Shown one piece after another: positions 8,435 through 13,821 of a stretch of 17,273 bases of DNA. The position numbers were made by a program, and so were the translations under genes. Numbering within the stretch: the first letter of the stretch is position 1; each line of letters begins with the position of its first letter. The DNA is from CAYPEL01 sp964409635 (GTDB lineage Bacteria > Pseudomonadota > Gammaproteobacteria > DSM-19610), in contig CAYPEL010000046.1 of assembly GCA_964409635.1 (NCBI GenBank), positions 1-17,273 of the forward strand. Reading direction: 5' to 3'. The notes below the pieces were generated by a model. It was not told the origin of the DNA, did not search any database, and saw nothing but the letters and a program-made list of their open reading frames with translations.

Positions 8435-8504
8435 GTGGGTTTCCCACCCTACGGGAATTTACAATACGCGCCCGGGGAAGCGGGAATTGTATAACTCGAT
8501 TCCC
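8435..8504. repeat. Short palindromes beside the gap, possibly a repeat remnant
   Basis: GTGGG (8435-8439) and CCCAC (8443-8447) form a tight hairpin. GGGAAT (8482-8487) and ATTCCC (8499-8504) form a second with an 11-base loop, and CGGGAATT occurs twice (near 8452 and 8481). On the minus strand the first element reads GTAGGGTGGGAAACCCAC, a form I associate with dispersed intergenic repeats. A similar GGGTG/CACCC hairpin lies at 11138-11152. No T-run follows on the htpG strand, so this is not a clear terminator. Confidence 0.4.
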
Positions 8505-8508
8505 AGAA

Positions 8509-10395
8509 TCATTTAAGCAATGCCAGTTCCACCAGCATGTTGTTCATTCGTTTTACGAAGGCTGCAGGATCGTCCAGTTGCCCGCCTTCGCTGAGCATGG
8601 CTTGTTCGAATAGTAATTTCGACCAATCGGTAAAACGGTCTTCGTTGCTTTCTTCTTTTAGACGCTTCAGCAAAATGTGGTCAGCGTTAATTTCCAGGAT
8701 CGGTTTAGTGTCCGGCACATCGTGTCCTGCTTGCTTCATCATTTTTAGCAGGTGAACAGGCATTTCGTTATCTTCCATAACCAGACAGGACGGTGAATCA
8801 GTCAGCCGGTGACTAACGCGTACTTCCTTAATATCGTCGCCCAGTACTTTCTGAATGTGTTCAACAAGATCCTTGTGTGCATCTTCCGCTTCTTTTTCGG
8901 CTTTTTCATCAGCCTTATCTTTGAGCTCGCCCAGATCCAGCTCACCCTTCGCAATCGATACCAGTGACTTACCCTCAAACTCGTTCATGTGCGACGTCAA
9001 CCATTCATCCACGCGGTCTGACATCAACAATACTTCAATGCCCTTCTTGCGGAAGATTTCCAGGTGCGGGCTATTTTTTGCAGCCGCAAAGCTATCGGCC
9101 GTAATGTAATAAATTTTTTCCTGGCCCTCTTTCATACGGCCAATGTAATCCTGGAGGGAAACATTCTGGACATCACTGTCAATATGCGTGGACGCAAACC
9201 GTAACAAGCCAGCAATCCGTTCACGGTTACTGAAATCCTCTGCTGGCCCTTCTTTCAGAACATTGCCGTACTGTTCCCAGAACTCGGTATATTGTTCTGG
9301 CTCGTCCTTGGCCATTTTTTCCAGCAGGCCAAGAATTTTCTTAACCGAAGCACCGCGAATAGTGTCGATGAATTTATTCTTTTGCAGAATTTCACGCGAG
9401 ACATTCAGTGGCAGGTCATCGGAATCCACTAGCCCGCGGATAAAACGCAGGTATTGCGGCATCAGATTTTCTGCGTCGTCCATGATGAAAACACGGCGCA
9501 CATAGAGCTTGATACCGTGTTGGTTATCGCGTTCATAGAGATCGAACGGTGCACGTTTCGGGATATACAGCAGTGTCGTATATTCCTGTGTGCCTTCGAC
9601 CTGGTTGTGTGTCCAGATCAAGGGTTCACCAAAATCATGGGCAACGTGCTTATAGAATTCCTTATACTCGTCGTCGCTAATATCTCTTTTAGGACGCTTC
9701 CATAGCGCTGAAGTATTATTTACTGCTTCAAACTCATCTTCTTTGCCCTCTTCCTGGGACGGCAACTGGATAGGCAAAGAAATGTGATCAGAATATTTAG
9801 TAACAATAGAACGCAGGCGGTGGGCCTCCAGAAATTCATCTTCCTCTGCGCGCAAATGCAGGATGATATCCGTGCCACGCGAATCTTTGTCAATTGGTTC
9901 CAGGGTATAATTACCCTCCCCGGCCGAAATCCATTTAACCGCTTCATCGGCACCCGCACGGCGGGTTATCAGCGTCACTTCATCGGCCACTATAAATGCT
10001 GAATAGAACCCCACGCCAAACTGGCCGATCAGTTCCATGTCCTTGTTTTGATCACCGGTCAACGATTCAAAGAATTGCTGGGTTCCCGACTTGGCAATCG
10101 TGCCAATATGATCCACCACTTCTTCCCGCGACATACCAATGCCGTTGTCACTGATAGTAATGGTGCGTTTATCTTTATCGGTCGTGATCCGGACTCGCAA
10201 ATCGCTGTCGCCAGCGTAGAGCGCGTCATTCTGCAGCGCTTCAAAACGCAGCTTGTCGCAAGCATCCGAAGCATTTGAGATCAATTCTCGCAGGAAGATC
10301 TCTTTGTTCGAATACAGGGAGTGGATCATCAGGCTCAGCAGTTGCCGTGCTTCGGTTTGAAATTCGAGGGTTTCTTTTTGGGTTTCGGTTGTCAT
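8509..10395 (-). CDS. htpG: Molecular chaperone HtpG (bacterial Hsp90)
   Basis: The product is 628 residues from ATG 10395 (MTTETQKETLEFQTEARQLL). A TTG four codons earlier is possible but not needed. E. coli HtpG is 624. Hsp90 signatures are clear: the ATP-binding N domain has ELISNASDACDKLRF, SDNGIGM, GTIAKSG and GQFGVGFYSAFI. The middle domain has the conserved LPLNVSREILQ with the catalytic-loop Arg. The C domain carries the dimerisation helices and ends in LVELALLK. It is an ATP-dependent dimeric cytosolic chaperone that remodels proteins under heat and oxidative stress. It follows ogt on the same strand with 101 bases between, much of that taken by a palindrome pair. I saw no sigma-32 promoter (CTTGAA / CCCCAT) in that space. 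Confidence 0.98.
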   Translation of the reverse strand: MTTETQKETLEFQTEARQLLSLMIHSLYSNKEIFLRELISNASDACDKLRFEALQNDALYAGDSDLRVRITTDKDKRTITISDNGIGMSREEVVDHIGTIAKSGTQQFFESLTGDQNKDMELIGQFGVGFYSAFIVADEVTLITRRAGADEAVKWISAGEGNYTLEPIDKDSRGTDIILHLRAEEDEFLEAHRLRSIVTKYSDHISLPIQLPSQEEGKEDEFEAVNNTSALWKRPKRDISDDEYKEFYKHVAHDFGEPLIWTHNQVEGTQEYTTLLYIPKRAPFDLYERDNQHGIKLYVRRVFIMDDAENLMPQYLRFIRGLVDSDDLPLNVSREILQKNKFIDTIRGASVKKILGLLEKMAKDEPEQYTEFWEQYGNVLKEGPAEDFSNRERIAGLLRFASTHIDSDVQNVSLQDYIGRMKEGQEKIYYITADSFAAAKNSPHLEIFRKKGIEVLLMSDRVDEWLTSHMNEFEGKSLVSIAKGELDLGELKDKADEKAEKEAEDAHKDLVEHIQKVLGDDIKEVRVSHRLTDSPSCLVMEDNEMPVHLLKMMKQAGHDVPDTKPILEINADHILLKRLKEESNEDRFTDWSKLLFEQAMLSEGGQLDDPAAFVKRMNNMLVELALLK

Positions 10396-10428
10396 GTGGC
10401 TTACCAAACTAGTAGATTAATAAATAAA

Positions 10429-10476
10429 CAGGAGCGGCTTATATCCGGGATTAAGCGCGGTTAGAAACCGCTCCTG
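10429..10476. repeat. REP-like palindrome pair between ogt and htpG
   Basis: CAGGAGCGG (10429-10437) and CCGCTCCTG (10468-10476) are perfect 9-base inverted arms. Inside the right half, GCGGTT-AGA-AACCGC (10457-10471) forms its own 6-base hairpin. The outward-reading form CAGGAGCGGTTTCTAACCGCG closely matches the design of REP sequences known from Pseudomonas and relatives (GGAGCGG plus a small hairpin), here as an inverted pair (a BIME). It may stabilise mRNA ends or bind gyrase or IHF; no role can be read directly. Confidence 0.7.
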
Positions 10477-10496
10477 CAGGGATTGAATCTGGATAA

Positions 10497-11027
10497 TTAG
10501 TGGGGTTGGCGCGCGGGGATTTCAACCCCTTCGTGGGTCAGCAGCCAGGTTTTTATAGCCATCATCTCCCCGGTTTGTTTGCCGGAAAAGCCACCCAGTC
10601 CATTTTGGGCCACTACCCGGTGACAGGGCACCAGCACGGGCACTGGGTTATTACGGCAAGCGTTACCGACCGCGCGGGCGCCTGAACTCAGACGTTTCGC
10701 TAGCTCACCGTAGCTGACCACTTCGCCCGGTTTTAGCTGCTGTAAGGCATGCCAGACCTTTTGCTGGAATGCGGTGCCTTTGAGATCGACAGATACACGC
10801 GGTATTTTTTGTGGATTTTCAAGGTATCGTTTGATTGCTGCGGCGGCTCGCTTCGCCGCTGCGGTACGTGGCCGTACTGCAGTGACCTCTTTTTCCAGAA
10901 ATAACAGGCGGCTTATTGCGTCGCCATCCATCTTTATTCCCAGCACACCGAGCGGCCAACTTACGGTTGCATCAAGTTTTGGTGTCTGGTGTTTATCAGT
11001 CGGGGTAATACCACTTGTGTTTGGCAT
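10497..11027 (-). CDS. ogt: Methylated-DNA-[protein]-cysteine S-methyltransferase (Ogt type)
   Basis: The product is 176 residues from ATG 11027, with GAGGAG about 7 bases before it. It repairs O6-methylguanine and O4-methylthymine by irreversible transfer of the alkyl group to its own cysteine. The active site PCHRV is at residues 134-138 (Cys135). Before it lies the DNA-binding helix-turn-helix with VVSYGELAKRL, then the arginine finger in ARAVGNACRNNPVP. GGFSG follows the active site. The N-terminal part (about 1-80) is the variable RNase-H-like half. Length matches stand-alone Ogt rather than the two-domain Ada. It sits between the rplS terminator and htpG and probably has its own promoter within 11028-11130. 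Confidence 0.95.
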   Translation of the reverse strand: MPNTSGITPTDKHQTPKLDATVSWPLGVLGIKMDGDAISRLLFLEKEVTAVRPRTAAAKRAAAAIKRYLENPQKIPRVSVDLKGTAFQQKVWHALQQLKPGEVVSYGELAKRLSSGARAVGNACRNNPVPVLVPCHRVVAQNGLGGFSGKQTGEMMAIKTWLLTHEGVEIPARQPH

Positions 11028-11152
11028 CGTTTACTCCTCACCTGTTAGCTGATTTTACGGTTTCTTGTAACCTAGTAGTATAGTCGGTCACTGACGCTTC
11101 CAGGTTTTCTGCTCGTATATATCACTTCTGCCTAAGAGGGTGGGTTACACCC

Positions 11153-11186
11153 AAATAAAAACGGGCAACCAGCGCTGGTTGCCCGT
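11153..11186 (-). terminator. Rho-independent terminator of the rpsP-rimM-trmD-rplS operon
   Basis: The stretch 11161-11186 is a perfect 26-base palindrome (arms ACGGGCAACCAGC and GCTGGTTGCCCGT). On the minus strand it is followed by TTTTTATTT (11161-11153). It lies 25 bases after the rplS stop, and the lack of a T-run on the other strand makes it one-directional. It separates the ribosomal operon from ogt. Confidence 0.92.
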
Positions 11187-11210
11187 CGTGTAATCCGGTG
11201 ATAACCGCTG

Positions 11211-11561
11211 TTATCTGGATAACTTCTCTTTGATACGTGCAGACTTGCCTGAGCGATCACGAAGATAATAGAGCTTGGCCCGGCGCACATCACCGCGGCG
11301 CTTGACCTGAATTTCAGCCACCAAAGGGCTGTAGGTTTGAAACACACGCTCCACGCCTTCGCCGTGTGAAATCTTGCGCACGGTAAACGCTGAATTCAAG
11401 CCGCGGTTACGCTTGGCGATCACCACACCTTCAAAAGCCTGTAAGCGTTCGCGCTCACCTTCTTTCACTTTTACCTGCACCACAATAGTGTCTCCCGGTG
11501 AAAATTCCGGGATCTTTTTGGTCATCTGCTCTTTTTCAAGTTGTTCGATTATGTTGCTCAT
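11211..11561 (-). CDS. rplS: 50S ribosomal protein L19
   Basis: The product is 116 residues from ATG 11561 (MSNIIEQLEKEQMTKKIPEF), with GGGGA about 9 bases upstream. An open frame extends further upstream but overlaps the trmD end and is not L19. The L19 signature is plain: PGDTIVVQVKVKEGERERLQAFEGVVIAKRNRGLNSAFTVRK (given here only as a span, residues about 22-62), then GVERVFQTYSP and a basic tail LYYLRDRSGKSARIKEK. E. coli L19 has 115 residues. L19 lies at the 30S-50S interface. It is the last gene of its operon, 37 bases after trmD, and is followed at once by a strong terminator. Confidence 0.97.
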   Translation of the reverse strand: MSNIIEQLEKEQMTKKIPEFSPGDTIVVQVKVKEGERERLQAFEGVVIAKRNRGLNSAFTVRKISHGEGVERVFQTYSPLVAEIQVKRRGDVRRAKLYYLRDRSGKSARIKEKLSR

Positions 11562-11598
11562 CGTTTTATCCCCATCAACGGGTTCATTCAAAATTAAA

Positions 11599-12339
11599 TT
11601 ACTTACCACTTTGCTCGAGTATATATTCTTCCAGCAAGGCGCGTTGTGTTTCGTCCAACTCACAGGCATCCAGCAAATCCGGCCGCCTTTCCCAGGTTCG
11701 CCCCAGTGACTGCTTTAACCGCCAGCGTTCAATCCTGGCGTGGTTACCACTGAGCAGCACATCCGGTACTTCATGCCCATCGATCACTTCAGGCCGCGTG
11801 TAGTGCGGATAGTCCAGCAAGCCATGCATGAAAGAATCTTTTTCAGCTGATTCCGCATCACCCAGCGCGCCGGGCAGTAACCGTACCATGGCGTCGATGA
11901 AAACCAGGGCGGCTGTTTCACCGCCACTTAACACGTAATCGCCAATCGACCACTCTGCGTCGACTTCCTGCTCGATCAAGCGTTCGTCGATGCCTTCGTA
12001 ACGGCCGGCCAGTAACATCAGCCCTGGCAGCTGTGCAAATTGCTGTACCGCTGACTGATCCAGGCGCTTGCCTTGTGGACTCAGGTAAACCAAAGGCCCG
12101 CTAGCGCCGGCTTTCCGCGCCGCCGCAATGGCATCCTTGACCGGCTTGACCTGCATCACCATCCCGGGGCCACCGCCGTAAGAACGGTCATCGACCGTCT
12201 TGTGCCGGTCCTCGGCATAGTCGCGTGGATTCCAGGTATGCAAGCCGAACAAACCCTGCTGTTCAGCGCGTCGCGGAATGCCGTAGCGGCAAAGTTCCCG
12301 AACCATGTCCGGAAACAATGTGATCACATCAACACGCAT
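11599..12339 (-). CDS. trmD: tRNA (guanine37-N1)-methyltransferase
   Basis: The product is 246 residues (E. coli 255). TrmD methylates G37 next to the anticodon of tRNAs reading CNN and related codons, using S-adenosylmethionine, and prevents +1 frameshifts. The N-terminal half has MRVDVITLFPDM and the DDRSYGGGPGMVM loop. The trefoil-knot cofactor site shows VYLSPQGKRL (about 104-113), AGRYEGIDERLIE (about 131-143) and WSIGDYVLSGGE (about 149-160). The catalytic Asp lies in the C-terminal DYPHYTRPE segment (about 196-204), and a helical C domain follows. The start ATG at 12339 is 8 bases after the rimM stop, so the two are surely co-translated in one operon. Confidence 0.98.
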   Translation of the reverse strand: MRVDVITLFPDMVRELCRYGIPRRAEQQGLFGLHTWNPRDYAEDRHKTVDDRSYGGGPGMVMQVKPVKDAIAAARKAGASGPLVYLSPQGKRLDQSAVQQFAQLPGLMLLAGRYEGIDERLIEQEVDAEWSIGDYVLSGGETAALVFIDAMVRLLPGALGDAESAEKDSFMHGLLDYPHYTRPEVIDGHEVPDVLLSGNHARIERWRLKQSLGRTWERRPDLLDACELDETQRALLEEYILEQSGK

Positions 12340-12347
12340 GTCACCAC

Positions 12348-12848
12348 CTAAAAATCTTTATCCCAGTCAACCCGGATTACACCGCTGTCCAGATCTACCT
12401 GTAAAACCACCTGTTCCATCACAAAGGGAACCAGGCGTTCCTGATCACCTTTGAGAACCAGCACATCATTCGCGCCAGTCTCTAAGAGATGATCAACTTT
12501 CCCCAGATTTTCGTCGCGGGCATTGATCACCTGCAAACCGATCAAGTCGTTCCAGTAGTACTCACCCGCTTTTGTATCCGGCAGTTGTTCACGCTTAACT
12601 GCAATCTCATTACCAATTAATGCATGCGCTGCATCGCGGTCCGTACAACCGGCCAATAGTGCAACAACACCTTTTCCATGACGGCGGCCATCTTCTAAAA
12701 CCGTTTCTGCCCAGCCACCTTCGCCCTTGCCGATAAACCAGGGACGGTAACGAATGATATTTTCACGAGGTTGGGTATAGGAAAAAATCCGCACCCAGCC
12801 CTGCACACCAAACACACCGGAAATTCGGCCAACCGGAATCAGCTGCAA
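12348..12848 (-). CDS. rimM: Ribosome maturation factor RimM
   Basis: The product is 166 residues. RimM binds S19 in the 30S head and helps late 16S rRNA processing. The N-terminal RimM domain begins IPVGRISGVFGVQGWVRIFS and carries the family's PWFIGKG. The second half is a PRC-barrel with GEYYWNDLIGLQV, ETGANDVLVLKG, ERLVPFV and a C-terminal VDWDKDF. There is no ATG at a sensible place: the start is taken as TTG at 12848, 17 bases after the rpsP stop, which leaves the family alignment intact from its first residues. The frame is open further upstream across the end of rpsP, but no ATG or GTG is seen there. The ribosome site before TTG is weak (AGCGG), which suggests translational coupling to rpsP. 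Confidence 0.95.
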   Translation of the reverse strand: MQLIPVGRISGVFGVQGWVRIFSYTQPRENIIRYRPWFIGKGEGGWAETVLEDGRRHGKGVVALLAGCTDRDAAHALIGNEIAVKREQLPDTKAGEYYWNDLIGLQVINARDENLGKVDHLLETGANDVLVLKGDQERLVPFVMEQVVLQVDLDSGVIRVDWDKDF

Positions 12849-12865
12849 GCGCGAACCGCTGGTGC

Positions 12866-13108
12866 TTACTGCTGTTGTTCCTTGATCAATTTCGACACGC
12901 GCTCGGAGGGTTGTGCGCCCTTGCTCACCCAGTGTTTGACACGCTCTACATCAATGTTCAGTCGCACATCCTGACCGGTTGCTCCGGGGTTGAAATAACC
13001 CAGGCGCTCCAAATAACGCCCGTCACGGCGATTCCGGCTGTCAGTCACGACTACATGGTAAAAGGGGCGTTTCTTCGCGCCACCTCGGGACAGGCGAATA
13101 GTCACCAT
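12866..13108 (-). CDS. rpsP: 30S ribosomal protein S16
   Basis: The product is 80 residues (E. coli 82) starting MVTIRLSRGGAKKRPFYHVV from ATG 13108, with GAGGG about 10 bases upstream. The upstream in-frame extension carries no family sequence. The rest matches S16: VTDSRNRRDGRYLERLGYFNP, then a helix with VKHWVSKGAQPSERV and a Lys/Gln-rich tail. S16 binds 16S rRNA early in 30S assembly. It is the first gene of the rpsP-rimM-trmD-rplS operon. The leader contains a hairpin with a T-run and a plausible sigma-70 promoter, both listed separately. Confidence 0.97.
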   Translation of the reverse strand: MVTIRLSRGGAKKRPFYHVVVTDSRNRRDGRYLERLGYFNPGATGQDVRLNIDVERVKHWVSKGAQPSERVSKLIKEQQQ

Positions 13109-13143
13109 ATTGTCCGGCCCTCTATAAAATAATTCGTTAATGC

Positions 13144-13167
13144 AAAAAGACCGCAACAACTGCGGCC
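13144..13167 (-). terminator. Attenuator-like hairpin in the rpsP leader
   Basis: On the minus strand GGCCGCA (13167-13161) pairs with TGCGGTC (13155-13149), with one G-U pair and the loop GTTGT. TTTTT (13148-13144) follows directly. This has intrinsic-terminator form and lies 35 bases before the rpsP ATG. It could end transcripts that arrive from ffh, or act as an attenuator for the ribosomal operon itself, since the likely promoter lies upstream of it. Confidence 0.6.
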
Positions 13168-13181
13168 ACAGGAAGCCGGTA

Positions 13182-13209
13182 ATTGTACGGGATTTATAGA
13201 AAAAGTGAA
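13182..13209 (-). promoter_or_regulatory. Candidate sigma-70 promoter of the rpsP operon
   Basis: On the minus strand TTCACT (13209-13204, 4 of 6 to TTGACA), a 16-base spacer and TACAAT (13187-13182, 5 of 6 to TATAAT). Transcription would begin near 13175, giving a leader of about 65 bases that includes the attenuator-like hairpin. The match is moderate, but the placement suits a ribosomal operon. Confidence 0.45.
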
Positions 13210-13491
13210 GCATTAACCCGGGTATTACACATAATCACGTCAGCAAGCAGAGATTCGTCTGGATATGCGTTGCCGATGCCTAAACCAAGCTCTATTCGCG
13301 TAAATTATGTCGGTTTTTTTTACGTCAAATTAAATGCCGGATTATTTACGGATAACCACCTGTTTTATCATTGATTTAGCCTGCATATTCGCTAGATTGA
13401 ACTCAACAAAGGTGACACAATATTTTACAGTTGGGCTTCGGTTTGTATACGAAAATATTTTAACGCATTGTTTTATAACAAATATTAAAAA

Positions 13492-13507
13492 TGGCACAGC
13501 CTTTGCA
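13492..13507 (+). promoter_or_regulatory. Sigma-54 (RpoN) promoter
   Basis: TGGCACAGCCTTTGCA matches the sigma-54 consensus TGGCAC-N5-TTGC(A/T) at every fixed -24/-12 position, with GG at 13493-13494 and GC at 13505-13506 (GG to GC 12 bases apart). The one departure is A for the frequent G after TGGCAC. The start of transcription is expected about 12 bases after the GC, near 13518. Upstream is AT-rich, with a palindrome TTGTT-TTAT-AACAA (13468-13481), suitable for IHF-type bending. The activator site should lie within 13210-13460, where TTGAACTCAA and other short palindromes occur; none is recognisable as a known activator's site. Confidence 0.8.
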
Positions 13508-13517
13508 TTATTCCAGT

Positions 13518-13694
13518 TACGCCTTTAATAAAAATAAGCGTGTAAAAAAGGCCGACCGTCAGTTAACACAGAAATGACCTGCGTCGGCTACAACGGGTAC
13601 CAGCAATTATAATAATGAGTACTGGTATCAAGGGGGAGTAACAAGCAAGACCCTTACTTTAAGCAACAGCGAACTTTCGGGTTCGCTTTTTTTT
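13518..13694 (+). ncRNA. Candidate sigma-54-dependent small RNA, about 177 nt
   Basis: The limits come from the sigma-54 promoter (start near 13518) and an intrinsic terminator (end near 13694); both point the same way and nothing protein-coding lies between. Predicted stems are GCCGAC (13551-13556) with GTCGGC (13583-13588) plus inner GTCA/TGAC; GGTACCAG (13596-13603) with CTGGTATC (13622-13629); AAGGG (13630-13634) with CCCTT (13651-13655), which competes with AGTAA/TTACT; and the terminator stem. A single-stranded A-rich stretch AATAAAAATAAG (13527-13538) near the 5' end consists of four ARN triplets, as do AGTAACAAG and AGCAACAGC later, so Hfq binding is plausible. Known sigma-54 small RNAs (CrcZ, Qrr, GlmY/GlmZ, NrsZ) are precedents; I do not recognise it as one of them. 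It is transcribed opposite to rpsP and ffh. Confidence 0.72.
13668..13694 (+). terminator. Rho-independent terminator of the small RNA
   Basis: AGCGAAC (13668-13674) pairs perfectly with GTTCGCT (13681-13687) around a TTTCGG loop that contains UUCG. It runs into eight T (13687-13694), followed by GCTTTTT. The reverse strand has A-runs instead, so it works only for plus-strand transcription. No plus-strand protein gene lies upstream within reach, which is strong evidence for a separate RNA. Confidence 0.9.
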
Positions 13695-13733
13695 GCTTTT
13701 TCCTGCGAGGGAATGATAGAAATTTATTTTTTT

Positions 13734-13809
13734 GCCACGCAATACCCGGAAAGCACGAAAATATTTTTTCTAAAGAATGAAATTCCGTGCTTTCCGGGTA
13801 TTGCGTGGC
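13734..13809. repeat. Perfect inverted repeat with 24-base arms next to the ffh stop
   Basis: The arms 13734-13757 (beginning GCCACGCAATACCCGG) and 13786-13809 (ending CCGGGTATTGCGTGGC) are exact reverse complements over 24 bases, with a 28-base AT-rich loop. On the minus strand the stem follows the ffh stop by 12 bases, but what comes after it is an A-run, not a T-run, so it is not a standard terminator. It may still protect the ffh mRNA 3' end. Size (76 bases) and perfect arms also fit a small palindromic mobile element; no target duplication is obvious. Confidence 0.9.
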
Positions 13810-13821
13810 TAAGCACTCATC

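Noticed and set aside
10396..10496. Sigma-32 heat-shock promoter before htpG
   Set aside because: No CTTGAA / CCCCAT pair with proper spacing is visible; the space is filled by the REP-like pair.
13574..13641. Two tiny ORFs inside the candidate RNA (12 and 8 codons, ATG at 13574 and 13615)
   Set aside because: Neither has a ribosome site at the right distance, both overlap predicted stems, and such short frames are expected by chance.
13518..13694. Assignment of the small RNA to Qrr, GlmY/GlmZ or CrcZ
   Set aside because: I could not match their conserved segments; only the sigma-54 control and A-rich motifs are shared.
13734..13809. Reading the 24-base inverted repeat as the ffh intrinsic terminator
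   Set aside because: On the ffh strand the stem is followed by an A-run, not a T-run.
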